A stretch of 52,339 nucleotides of DNA from Actinomycetes bacterium (GTDB lineage: Bacteria > Actinomycetota > Thermoleophilia > BMS3ABIN01): NCBI GenBank assembly GCA_021790115.1, contig JAJYIM010000009.1, forward strand, positions 1 through 52,339. Reading direction: 5' to 3'. The notes beneath the pieces were generated by a model. That model did no database searches. It was given only the letters and a program-made list of their open reading frames with translations, and had not been told where the DNA came from. Shown here piece by piece: positions 40,023 through 48,439 of this stretch. A program made the position numbers and the translations under genes. Position 1 is the first letter of the stretch. Each line of letters starts with the position of its first letter.

Positions 40023-42632
40023 GTGACAGATGTTAACAGCAAGGGCGGCCTGAAATTAAATCCGACTGTTTCCCGCCGCGCCTTTCTGCAATGGGGAAGC
40101 GCCATCAGCGGGACTGCGGTAGCAAGCACCCTGTTGCCCGGGGGCCTTCTGCGGCAGGTCTTCGATTCCGACAAGGCGAAAGCCGACGACGCCGGAACCT
40201 GGATATACAGTGCATGCAACATGTGTGGCGGCTGCTCGGGCATCAATGTAAATGTCGTTGACGGCGCGGTCAGGAAAATCGAGCCTAACCCGTACAATGC
40301 GGCTGGCGTCAGCAATACCTGTATTAACGATACTAATGACTCAGCTGACTTTGTTAACGCCACGAGCGGGTGGGGCGCCGGCATGTGCCCCAAGGGCAAC
40401 TCCGGGTATAAGTCGCTTTACGACCCGGACCGCATCAAGACGCCCATGAAGCGGGACCCGAGCAGTCCCCGCGGCGTCGGCGCAGTCTTCAATCCCATCA
40501 CTTGGGATGACGCCCTGAACGAGATCACAACGTATCTGCAGGGCCTCAAGGCCGAGCAAAGCGGTAATGGCGCCCATCAGCTGCTCTTCTTCTCTGAGGA
40601 CGGCATAACCGGCAATAATCCACAGCAGGATTTTTGCAAAATGTACGGAACGCCGAACTATATCCAGCACACCAGCTTATGCGACGTCGCCAGGAAGAGG
40701 GCCTTCAGCGTCCCCTTCGGCGACGAGCGGCCTGTGCCGGATTTCGCCCACGCCAAATATGCTCTTATCTTTGGCTGGAACTTCCTTTCCGCCACCAAGT
40801 GGTCGCACTTGCCCCGCATTGCGCGCCAGTTCTTTGACAACGGCGGGCGGATGGTGGTCATTGACCCTGTTTTCAGCAATACAGCGGCGGTAGCCTGCAG
40901 GAACGGCGGTCAGTGGGTGCCGATAAAACCGGGCACCGACGGGGCCTTGGCGCTGGCACTTGCCTACGTGCTTATCAATGAGAATCTCTATAATTCTGCC
41001 TTCGTCAATGCCAACGTAATCGGTTTTCAAGCGTTTAGCGATTATGTAAAAGGCGTCAGCGACGGCACCGCCAAGGATCCTAACTGGGCCGAAGGCAAAA
41101 CGGGCGTGCCGGCCGCCACAATCGTCAGCCTTGCCCGTGAAATCGGCGATTCCAACAACTACCCGGCAGTGATCGACACCTGGTCGGGGCCGGGGCATCA
41201 CACCAACGGCACCCAGGGCGGCCGGGCCATCTCGGCGCTGCTGGCCTTGACCGGCCAGATAGGCAGCAAGGGCAACCAGGTGTTCACCAACCGCTTGGGT
41301 CCATCGGCGCGGACGGCCACCAACACCCACGATAGCTCCTTAAACCGTCACCGCATCGATGGCCTGGGACAGCCGTTTAGCCAAAACGGCTTCCCCCTGG
41401 GTCATGGATCGGGAATCGTCCTTCGCGCCCGCGACGTTATCTATGATTCTGACCTCTCAGCAGATCAGTACTATGCCAAGTACCCCTATCTGGGAAGCAG
41501 CGCAGCGGACGCAGATACAAACCGGCCCAAAGCAGCCATCTTTGTCTTTGACAATCTGGCCATGAACTCATCGAACGTTCAGAAGAACATCGACGCCTTG
41601 AACAAGCTGCAATACGTTGTCTCAATCGATACGCATCTGAGCGAGACCGCCCAAATGGCTGACATCATACTCCCGGGCGCCAACTATCTGGAGCGCTACG
41701 ATTTCACAGTCAACTGGGTCACGTTTTACAGCTTCGGCCTGCGGCAACCGACTGTCGGCTCCTGGGTGGGGAATCCCTACCGCGATGAAATCGGCATCAT
41801 TATGGAGCTGGGCCGGAGGCTCGGACTCAAAGGCGACGCCGGCAGCACGGCTCCCGGTGACTTCAGCATGACGGAAGAGCAATATCTGGGCCAGCAGTTG
41901 CTGCTGAATTCCACGATCAAGGGGAACCTGTATCCCTCGGGAGACCCCACGAATATGGCCGACTGTGACGCAGCCCTGAACGCTCTTAAGGCGCTGCCGG
42001 GAGCGGTTTGGCCAACCCTGAATGATCTTGTGGCCAATATCAGCAAGTGGGGCACCACGTATGGAATAATCAGCAGACTTAAGACGGTTGTTGGCGGCAG
42101 CCAGAAGATCGTCCTCAATTCCTACAGTGGCACCGACGCCGGATCCGGCACCGCCGACGCCATTGCTGGTTATAAGTCTCTGCAAACGGCAGGCTACGAC
42201 GCTCTGCCCGCTTACAGCGACCCGGTCGACGCTCCCGGACAGCTTGGCTACGACGGCTATCCATTCCACATGGTCTCCTGGAAACAGTCTGAACACACTC
42301 ACACGCGCACGTTCAACAATGTCTGGCTGATGGAGATGAAGGGGACCAATCCCTGCCTGATCAACAAGTCGGTCGCCGACAGCATGGGCATCAAGAACGG
42401 CGACGCCATCAAAATCGAATCTCCCATTGCGACAGTGGACGCCACTGCTTTCCCGGTAGAGGGAATCGAGCCGACTACCGTCGGTGTCATGCATGGTTTT
42501 GGCCACTGGGCCTTGGGATCAGTCGCCGAAGGCAAAGGCACGGCTGCGGGGCGCTTGATGCCCGGCAAGCCTGAAGCAATATCCGGCCAGGGGATCAGCA
42601 AGGAAGTGGCCGTAAAAGTCTACAAGGCTTAG
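40023..42632 (+). CDS. Tat-exported molybdopterin oxidoreductase catalytic subunit (DMSO-reductase superfamily)
   Basis: The 869-residue protein has a Tat signal (SRRAFLQWG, Arg18-Arg19) and an N-terminal Fe-S motif with Cys65, Cys68, Cys71 and Cys122 (CNMCGGC ... GMCPKGNSG). The spacing C-x2-C-x2-C is one residue shorter than the usual C-x2-C-x3-C. HTSLCDVAR (Cys220) is the place of the Mo ligand in polysulfide, thiosulfate, tetrathionate and arsenate reductases. The Mo-bisPGD domains follow (WDDALNEITTYL, DIILPGANYLERYD) with the C-terminal cap NGDAIKIESP. The substrate is not settled; reduction of a sulfur or arsenic oxyanion or polysulfide is a reasonable guess. Confidence 0.93.
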   Translation: MTDVNSKGGLKLNPTVSRRAFLQWGSAISGTAVASTLLPGGLLRQVFDSDKAKADDAGTWIYSACNMCGGCSGINVNVVDGAVRKIEPNPYNAAGVSNTCINDTNDSADFVNATSGWGAGMCPKGNSGYKSLYDPDRIKTPMKRDPSSPRGVGAVFNPITWDDALNEITTYLQGLKAEQSGNGAHQLLFFSEDGITGNNPQQDFCKMYGTPNYIQHTSLCDVARKRAFSVPFGDERPVPDFAHAKYALIFGWNFLSATKWSHLPRIARQFFDNGGRMVVIDPVFSNTAAVACRNGGQWVPIKPGTDGALALALAYVLINENLYNSAFVNANVIGFQAFSDYVKGVSDGTAKDPNWAEGKTGVPAATIVSLAREIGDSNNYPAVIDTWSGPGHHTNGTQGGRAISALLALTGQIGSKGNQVFTNRLGPSARTATNTHDSSLNRHRIDGLGQPFSQNGFPLGHGSGIVLRARDVIYDSDLSADQYYAKYPYLGSSAADADTNRPKAAIFVFDNLAMNSSNVQKNIDALNKLQYVVSIDTHLSETAQMADIILPGANYLERYDFTVNWVTFYSFGLRQPTVGSWVGNPYRDEIGIIMELGRRLGLKGDAGSTAPGDFSMTEEQYLGQQLLLNSTIKGNLYPSGDPTNMADCDAALNALKALPGAVWPTLNDLVANISKWGTTYGIISRLKTVVGGSQKIVLNSYSGTDAGSGTADAIAGYKSLQTAGYDALPAYSDPVDAPGQLGYDGYPFHMVSWKQSEHTHTRTFNNVWLMEMKGTNPCLINKSVADSMGIKNGDAIKIESPIATVDATAFPVEGIEPTTVGVMHGFGHWALGSVAEGKGTAAGRLMPGKPEAISGQGISKEVAVKVYKA

Positions 42633-42650
42633 AAAGGAGGATGATTATTC

Positions 42651-43202
42651 ATGGCTGCTAATCCTAATCAGCTCGGCTTTCAGCTAGATATGGAGCATTG
42701 CATTGGCTGCCGGGCCTGTCAGGGAGCCTGCAAACAGCAGAACCAGGTTGAGCTGGGAGCTGAATACCGCCGGGTCGAGACGTTCGACGGTGGCACGTAT
42801 CCATCGCCCTTCCGGAACTTCATGTCAATGTCGTGCAATCACTGTGAGTCGCCTGCCTGCATAAAATCATGCCCGGTGGGAGCGATCACCAAAAGGGATA
42901 CCGATGGGATTGTCATTTTGGATACCAATGTGTGCAACGGCTGCAAGCGCTGCATGGAGGCATGCCCGTATGGGGCGCCCCAGTTCAACCCCGTCACCAA
43001 GAAAGTTGAAAAGTGCCACATGTGCTATCAGCGGATTGATGCCGGCCTGCCGCCAGCATGCGTGCAAACATGCATGGCCCGGGTGCTCAAATACGGTAAG
43101 CTGTCCGGGCTTGCCGGCGACACCGGCAAGCACATAAATCACTTTGCTGATCCAAAGTATACGCATCCGTCAATACGGATCATCCCGCCAAGCGAACAAT
43201 AG
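42651..43202 (+). CDS. Four-cluster ferredoxin subunit (DmsB/PsrB/NrfC type)
   Basis: The electron-transfer subunit of the molybdoenzyme. The 183-residue protein has four cysteine groups for 4Fe-4S clusters: CIGCRACQGAC, CNHCESPACIKSCP, CNGCKRCMEACP and CHMCYQRIDAGLPPACVQTC. It has no signal peptide and would be exported with the catalytic subunit through its Tat signal. It starts 18 bp after that gene behind AAAGGAGG. No DmsC or NrfD membrane subunit follows. Confidence 0.95.
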   Translation: MAANPNQLGFQLDMEHCIGCRACQGACKQQNQVELGAEYRRVETFDGGTYPSPFRNFMSMSCNHCESPACIKSCPVGAITKRDTDGIVILDTNVCNGCKRCMEACPYGAPQFNPVTKKVEKCHMCYQRIDAGLPPACVQTCMARVLKYGKLSGLAGDTGKHINHFADPKYTHPSIRIIPPSEQ

Positions 43203-43215
43203 GAGGGAGAAAAAG

Positions 43216-43848
43216 ATGTTAGTCGGTGAGGAGAAAGCCATAGAGCCGGAAACACATAGCAGGGTCGTAATCTACGACTTCCTCAGGCGTGCTTTTCTTC
43301 ACGAACCGACGGAAGAGTTCTTTGCCGGCCTGTTGGAGAGCAGGCTCTTGGAAGAGTTGATAGACCTTCCCGGTGTCAGAGAGATGAACGAATGCGTTGA
43401 GAGCGAGCTTTCGTCCGGGAATCTCGATGGTGTCCGGCAGGATTTCTATCAGCTCTTCCATGGCCCCGGCCACGTCAAAGCACCGCCCTGGGAGTCCGTT
43501 TATACATCAAAATTCCGATTAGTCAACCAAGAGTCCACGGTGGCGGTGCGGAAGTTGTATGCGAGGTATGGTTTTGAAACCGGAGCCGGTGAGTTGGAAG
43601 ATCATTTTGGCACTGAATGTGACTTCCTCTTCAGATTGTGCAGCCTTATGCTGGTCGCCGATGAAGATCACCGGTCTGACTTGATTAAAGTACAGAAATA
43701 CTTTATTAAAGATCATCTATTAAAATGGGCGCCCAGCTTTGCAAAAGATATTATCAGTAACGCCCGCACATGCTACTTAAAGGGACTGGGAAAATTTATA
43801 GAGTATTGGGTGCGTCGCGAAGCGGAATACCTGGACGGGATCGCCTAA
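43216..43848 (+). CDS. TorD/DmsD-family molybdoenzyme assembly chaperone
   Basis: TorD-like proteins bind the Tat signal and apo-enzyme until the cofactor is inserted. From the ATG at 43216, behind a strong Shine-Dalgarno (GGAGGGAG), the protein has 210 residues. It is all-helical by composition with the family pattern YDFLRRAFLHEPTEEFF, the central FHGPGHVKAPPWESVY and GTECDFLFRLCSLM, and FIKDHLLKWAPSFAKDI. It belongs to the molybdoenzyme genes just upstream. Confidence 0.9.
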   Translation: MLVGEEKAIEPETHSRVVIYDFLRRAFLHEPTEEFFAGLLESRLLEELIDLPGVREMNECVESELSSGNLDGVRQDFYQLFHGPGHVKAPPWESVYTSKFRLVNQESTVAVRKLYARYGFETGAGELEDHFGTECDFLFRLCSLMLVADEDHRSDLIKVQKYFIKDHLLKWAPSFAKDIISNARTCYLKGLGKFIEYWVRREAEYLDGIA

Positions 43849-43891
43849 TGTCCAGCTTGCGGCGCGCCGGAATTTAAGCCTTAATATTGCA

Positions 43892-44290
43892 ATGCGGGAG
43901 AGTTCCAGCGAGAAAATGGAAATTCGGTCAAAAATTTGGGTTGAAGTAGATGGGGAACCGGTATTCAGCAAGGGGCGATCCTTGTTGCTGAAGGCCATCG
44001 ACAAATACGGGTCGATAAACAGGACTGCCATGGAGACAGGAATTTCCTACCGGCGTGCGTGGGGCTATGTCAAGGCGATGGAAAAGAGGCTGGGAGTGGA
44101 TCTGGTCAGGACACGAACCGGTGGCGCCGGCGGCGGCGGAGCGGCGCTCACGGAAGACGCGCGTCATTTTCTAATAATGTACGAGAACCTCGAGTCCGGG
44201 ATTGATGAGATGGTTGATCAACGTTTCAGGGATATTTTCCAGACATCAAAACCGTTTCATTTGGCTGGGCGCTATGCAGAATTGTCATAA
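43892..44290 (+). CDS. ModE-type winged-helix regulator without molybdate-binding domain
   Basis: The 132-residue protein has the ModE N-terminal LysR-like winged helix (VFSKGRSLLLKAIDKYGSINRTA, SYRRAWGYVKAMEKRLG, RTGGAGGGGAALTEDARHFL). It ends without the two TOBE domains that bind molybdate in full ModE. Single-domain forms are common in anaerobes and often sit in molybdoenzyme gene clusters. It could control the cytochrome promoter or the cofactor genes that follow. A second ATG at 43916 is an alternative start. Confidence 0.88.
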   Translation: MRESSSEKMEIRSKIWVEVDGEPVFSKGRSLLLKAIDKYGSINRTAMETGISYRRAWGYVKAMEKRLGVDLVRTRTGGAGGGGAALTEDARHFLIMYENLESGIDEMVDQRFRDIFQTSKPFHLAGRYAELS

Positions 44291-44319
44291 CCATTGCGGC
44301 TGAGGGTTTGGAGGGAAGC

Positions 44320-45369
44320 ATGTGCGAGACAGAGCAAGAGATAATTTCCGTAAAAGAAGCCGTGGGCACCGTGCTGAGCCATGATATCACTGAGGTGAAT
44401 CCCGGAATTGGCTTTAAGGGAGCCCGGTTCCGGCGGGGCCATGTCGTTAGCAAAGATGACGTGGAAAAGCTGTTGGATCTGGGCAAGGAGCACTTATATG
44501 TCCTGCAAATACAGGAAAACCAAATGCATGAAAACGACGCTGCGGTCATGATGGCCGGGGCAATTGCCGGAACAAATGCCGTTTTTAAGCCGGAGCCCAG
44601 AGAGGGGAAAATCGACATCGCTGCCGGCGTCAGCGGCGTCCTGAAGGTTAACGTCGAGGCGCTGGAGCGTTTCAATGGCGTGGGGGCGGTAATGTGCGCG
44701 ACGCGCCATAACAACACGGTCGTGGCTGAAGGCGAGGCCGTTGCGGGCACGCGCGCCATTCCGCTGGTTGTTGAAAAAAAACCGGTGCATGATGCAGTTG
44801 CTATTGCGGAGGCGGCCGGCGGCATTGTCTCGGTCCTTCCCTTGCGCAAGGCGCGCGTTGGTTTGGTCATCACCGGAAACGAAGTATTCAGTGGCAGGAT
44901 CAAGGATGCGTTTGAGCCGGTAATAACGGAAAAGGTGGTTGCCCTGGGTTCTTCAGTGGTGGAAGTTGTGAAATGCCCTGACGATGTGGGGCAGATCCGG
45001 GCGGCTTTGGAGAAGGTCAGGAGCAGCGGGGCTGACCTTGTCGTGATGACCGGCGGGATGTCGGTTGACCCCGATGATGTCACCCCGCTGGCGGCGCGCG
45101 CCGCGGGCGCCGACATCACCGCCTATGGTTCCGCTGTGTTGCCGGGTTCGATGTTCATGGTCGGCTATTTCGAGGAAGGCACGCCGGTGCTAGGCGTGCC
45201 CGCCTGTGGAATTCATCATCCGCGCACGATATTTGACCTTATCCTGCCCCGGGTGCTTGCGGGGGAAACAATCACCGGGGCGGACATCGCCCGCCTGGGC
45301 CACGGTGGCATGTGTCTTGACTGTCCCGAGTGCAGGTTCCCTGTTTGTCCATTCGGCAAGGGTTGTTAG
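44320..45369 (+). CDS. MoeA-like molybdopterin-binding protein with C-terminal cysteine tail
   Basis: From the ATG at 44320 (Shine-Dalgarno GGAGGGA) the protein has 349 residues. It starts with a MoeA-like N-terminal region (SVKEAVGTVLSHDITEVNPGIGFKGA). The MoCF-biosynthesis fold follows (VGLVITGNEVFSGRIKD, SGADLVVMTGGMSVDPDDVTP, GVPACGIHHPRTIFDLILPR). It ends with a cysteine cluster (CLDCPECRFPVCPFGKGC) that could bind a metal or Fe-S centre. It is shorter than canonical MoeA (about 400 residues) and lacks the standard domain IV. Similar tailed proteins occur in anaerobes near molybdoenzymes. Its exact step in cofactor handling is unknown. Confidence 0.85.
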   Translation: MCETEQEIISVKEAVGTVLSHDITEVNPGIGFKGARFRRGHVVSKDDVEKLLDLGKEHLYVLQIQENQMHENDAAVMMAGAIAGTNAVFKPEPREGKIDIAAGVSGVLKVNVEALERFNGVGAVMCATRHNNTVVAEGEAVAGTRAIPLVVEKKPVHDAVAIAEAAGGIVSVLPLRKARVGLVITGNEVFSGRIKDAFEPVITEKVVALGSSVVEVVKCPDDVGQIRAALEKVRSSGADLVVMTGGMSVDPDDVTPLAARAAGADITAYGSAVLPGSMFMVGYFEEGTPVLGVPACGIHHPRTIFDLILPRVLAGETITGADIARLGHGGMCLDCPECRFPVCPFGKGC

Positions 45370-45379
45370 GAAATCTGTC

Positions 45380-46000
45380 ATGAAGACGCTAAAAGAGCAG
45401 CTGGCTGAATCGGCGGCTTTCCATGGAGAGGGCTGTCCGGGCCAGACCCTGGGAGTCAGGCTGGCCAGGGCCGGCCTTCAGAGGATTGGAATTGATGATC
45501 CGCTGTCCGAGCGGTGGCGCAAACAACTGATTGTCTACGTGGAGATTGACCGCTGCGCGGCTGACGCAGTGATGAGCGTCACTGGCTGCCGTGTGGGAAA
45601 ACGGACGCTAAAAATTGTTGATCACGGCATCATGGCTGCTGGATTCCTGAATCTTGAAACCGGCAAGGCGGTGCGGGTCGTGGCGCGGGAAGAGGCCAGG
45701 AAGCTGGCAGCAAAGTACGCGCCAGGGATTCAGGACAAATATGAGCGCCAGCGGCAGGCCTATGAAGTTATGCCCGATGAGGAACTGTTCGATTTTGAAG
45801 ACGTCAACATCGAGGTTCCGCGGCAGGACATGCCTGGAAGCCCGGTTTCACGCGTTGAGTGCAGCAGTTGTGGAAACGCTGTTCAGGATCTGCGGGAAGT
45901 CCGGCGGTCGGGTGCGCTTCTTTGCAAGCCGTGTGCTGAAGGCGGTTACTTTACTCCCGCTATCAGCCCTGAGATGGAACCCGGGGTGTCTTCAAGCTAA
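45380..46000 (+). CDS. FmdE-family protein with C-terminal zinc ribbon
   Basis: The family is named after subunit E of formylmethanofuran dehydrogenase but is widespread next to molybdenum genes in bacteria. From the ATG at 45380 the protein has 206 residues: the FmdE signature FHGEGCPGQTLGVRLARAGL, CAADAVMSVTGCRVGKRTLKIVDHG, and a C-terminal treble-clef/zinc ribbon (CSSCG ... LCKPC). Function is unproven; metal or cofactor delivery is a reasonable inference. Its TAA overlaps the ATG of the transporter by one base. Confidence 0.9.
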   Translation: MKTLKEQLAESAAFHGEGCPGQTLGVRLARAGLQRIGIDDPLSERWRKQLIVYVEIDRCAADAVMSVTGCRVGKRTLKIVDHGIMAAGFLNLETGKAVRVVAREEARKLAAKYAPGIQDKYERQRQAYEVMPDEELFDFEDVNIEVPRQDMPGSPVSRVECSSCGNAVQDLREVRRSGALLCKPCAEGGYFTPAISPEMEPGVSSS

Positions 46001-47229
46001 TGCGCCAGGATTCTTCCACCAGCAAGGGCGCAGGCGTGCCGGCCTTGATGTTTGACCGGCGGGAACTGGCGGGAGCGCTGGGTGATATCGGCGTCCTGCT
46101 GCCGCTTATGGCAGGACTAATTATAGTCTGCGGCGTTTCCGCGTTTATGGTTTTTCTGTTAACGGGGCTGGTTTATATCGCCTCGGGTACATATTTCCGG
46201 CTGCCGGTTCCCGTGCAGCCTCTCAAGGCCATGGCTGCAATTGCAATTGCCGGCGGCGCCAGCGCCGGCGAGGTGGCCGCTGGCAGCATGATCATGGGAG
46301 CGATCCTGTTGCTAACCAGTGTGACCGGCCTGGCTTCGCGCCTGTCAAGGTTGTTTGCCCCCTGGACAGTTAAGGGCGTGCAGCTGGCCGTTGGGTTAAT
46401 GCTTATTCAGGGAAGCCTTTCCTTTATTGGAATCGGCGGCATGGCGAAATGGAAGGGCGTGGCTGTGCCGGGTTTGCCGCCGTCAGCAGCGCTGGCCATG
46501 GCGGCAGGATGCTTGCTGCTGTTATTTTTTCTTGGCCGCAGCCGGAAATTCCCTGTGACTCTTATGATAGTTGGCGCTGGGCTGACCCTGGGCTTTTTTA
46601 TTGCCGGCCACAACGTAATCGGGCACCTGCATTTATTAGGTCTGGGTCTGCCGTCACTAACACTTCCCAGCCGGGCGGCCTTTGCTGCTGCCTTCTTTCT
46701 CCTGGTGATTCCGCAAATACCCGTAACCTTTGGCAATGCTGTCATTGCCACCGCCGATGTTTCCCGGAACTATTTTCCGAAGCAGTCGCGCCGGGTGACG
46801 CCGCGGGCTCTTTGCGCTTCGCTCGGAATTGCCAACACGGTCATTGGCCTGTTGGGCGGCATGCCTGTCTGTCATGGCTCCGGCGGCATGACTGCGCATT
46901 ACCGGTTGGGCGCCCGCTCTGGTGGCGCCATGGTGATGATTGGAGCATTGCTGGTAGCCATGGCCCTGTTGTTTGGCGACTCGGCCGTTTACGCAATCCT
47001 GATGTTGCCGCTCCCGGTCTTGGGAGCCCTCTTGTTTTACGTGGGCGTTGAGCATGCCCGTCTGGTTTTGAGCCTCGACAGCAGATTTGCCATCCTGGCC
47101 GCAGTGCTTATCGGCGTGGTGTCGTTAATCTGGAGCAATGTGGCGCTGGGGATGGCTGTCGGGCTTGGCTTCGGCTTCCTGGCCGGGACCGCCAGGCTAA
47201 CGCGCCGCTTGCTGTCGGCTCCCGGTTAA
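46000..47229 (+). CDS. MOT1-family molybdate (or sulfate) transporter
   Basis: The 409-residue membrane protein has the two MOT1/MFS_MOT1 signatures: GALGDIGVLLPLMAGLI near residues 29-45 and PVPVQPLKAMAAIA near 68-81, with about ten further membrane segments and MPVCHGSGGMTAHYRLGARSGG. MOT1 proteins import molybdate in plants and many bacteria. No ModABC genes are present, so this is probably the molybdate supply for the island. Translation is coupled to the fmdE-like gene. Confidence 0.9.
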   Translation: MRQDSSTSKGAGVPALMFDRRELAGALGDIGVLLPLMAGLIIVCGVSAFMVFLLTGLVYIASGTYFRLPVPVQPLKAMAAIAIAGGASAGEVAAGSMIMGAILLLTSVTGLASRLSRLFAPWTVKGVQLAVGLMLIQGSLSFIGIGGMAKWKGVAVPGLPPSAALAMAAGCLLLLFFLGRSRKFPVTLMIVGAGLTLGFFIAGHNVIGHLHLLGLGLPSLTLPSRAAFAAAFFLLVIPQIPVTFGNAVIATADVSRNYFPKQSRRVTPRALCASLGIANTVIGLLGGMPVCHGSGGMTAHYRLGARSGGAMVMIGALLVAMALLFGDSAVYAILMLPLPVLGALLFYVGVEHARLVLSLDSRFAILAAVLIGVVSLIWSNVALGMAVGLGFGFLAGTARLTRRLLSAPG

Positions 47230-47248
47230 TAAGAAAGGAAAGCAGGAC

Positions 47249-48439
47249 GTGAAAGGAAAAAGCACAGAATCGAAATTCTCAGTCGCTATCCTTGCCGGCG
47301 GGGAAAGCAGGCGCATGCAAAGGAACAAAGCGCTGGAGATGCTTGTGGGCAAACCGCTTATCTCTCATATAATCGACCCGCTCAGGCTGACAACTAACGA
47401 GATGTTTATTGTTGCAAAGGAAACAGCTGGTTATGAGAAGTTCGGATTGCCGGTTTGCGTGGACCGCTATAACTTTCATGCTTCGATTGTCGGCATTCAC
47501 GCTGCTATTGCTTTTTCACGTCAGAGCCGCTGTCTCGTGGTTGCGTGCGATATGCCGTTTGCCGAGCCGGCTCTGGCAGATCTGCTGGCCTCCTTTCCGC
47601 AGGGGTATGACGCTGTCGTGCCGCTAAGCCGGCGTGGACGTGAACCGTTGCTGGCGCTTTATTCAAAGTCCTGCCTGCCAGGAATACAGGCCCGCATTGA
47701 GAAAGGCGATTTGAGCATTCAGCGCCTGATTGACGCCTTGAGGACCAGATACGTTGAGACTGATGAAATAGCCGGCCATTGTGATCCCTTCCAGGCGTTT
47801 ACAAACGTGAATAGTGATACAGAACTGAAAGTTGCCCGCGCACTTTACCCCAAGGTAATCAAACGCCGCCAGCGGCAAGGCTCGGCGGGCTTGCGATACG
47901 GCGCCCGTCCGCTTGTCTGTTTCGTCGGGAAAAAGAACTCCGGTAAAACCACTTTTTTGGAAAAACTGGTGCAGGAGCTCAAATTCAGGGGCCTGCGCAC
48001 CGCATATTTAAAACACGATTCGCACGGGTTTGAAATGGACCGTGAGGGGACGGACACTTGGCGGATAGCACGGGCGGGTGCGCATTCGGTTGCCATTACT
48101 TCGCCGGTTGCCTCAGCTTCCCTGGAAACTGCCCTGCGAGAAAGAAGCCTCGAGGAACTGGCAAGCCGGATTGACGGGCCCGTGGACATCATTTTAGCAG
48201 AAGGGTTTAAATGGTCCACCGCCGACAAATTGGAAATATCCCGCAGCGAGCGAAGCTGTTCTCTGGCCTGCGGGGAAGAGGAGCTGCTGGCGGTAATATC
48301 GGACCGCCACGATGCAGCCGCGGCGGTGCCGGTATTCAATCTTGATGACGTGAGCGGTGTCGCTGATTTTCTGCTGCACCGCTATGGCCTTAATTTTGCC
48401 ATGCGAGGAAACCATGTTGGCGTCCAGCAGGAAAACTAG
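47249..48439 (+). CDS. mobAB: MobA-MobB fusion (molybdenum cofactor guanylyltransferase plus GTP-binding protein)
   Basis: MobA joins GMP to molybdopterin to form the bis-MGD cofactor used by DMSO-reductase-type enzymes; MobB is an accessory GTPase. The 396-residue protein has an N-terminal MobA domain (AILAGGESRRMQRNKALE, VVACDMPFAEPAL, FTNVNSDTEL, about 1-195). A MobB domain follows with a Walker A (FVGKKNSGKTTFLEKLV), KHDSHGFEMDREGTDTWR and VDIILAEGFKW (about 220-385). The start is GTG behind AGGAAAGCAGGA. The last 26 nt overlap moaA. Confidence 0.95.
   Translation: MKGKSTESKFSVAILAGGESRRMQRNKALEMLVGKPLISHIIDPLRLTTNEMFIVAKETAGYEKFGLPVCVDRYNFHASIVGIHAAIAFSRQSRCLVVACDMPFAEPALADLLASFPQGYDAVVPLSRRGREPLLALYSKSCLPGIQARIEKGDLSIQRLIDALRTRYVETDEIAGHCDPFQAFTNVNSDTELKVARALYPKVIKRRQRQGSAGLRYGARPLVCFVGKKNSGKTTFLEKLVQELKFRGLRTAYLKHDSHGFEMDREGTDTWRIARAGAHSVAITSPVASASLETALRERSLEELASRIDGPVDIILAEGFKWSTADKLEISRSERSCSLACGEEELLAVISDRHDAAAAVPVFNLDDVSGVADFLLHRYGLNFAMRGNHVGVQQEN

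Noticed and set aside
41622-42506. 294-codon open frame on the minus strand
   Set aside because: It is antisense to the molybdoenzyme gene, whose motifs continue through this stretch.
44226-45119. 297-codon open frame on the minus strand
   Set aside because: It is fully antisense to the MoeA-like gene, has a Ser/Thr/Pro-rich composition typical of a shadow frame, and no recognisable domain.
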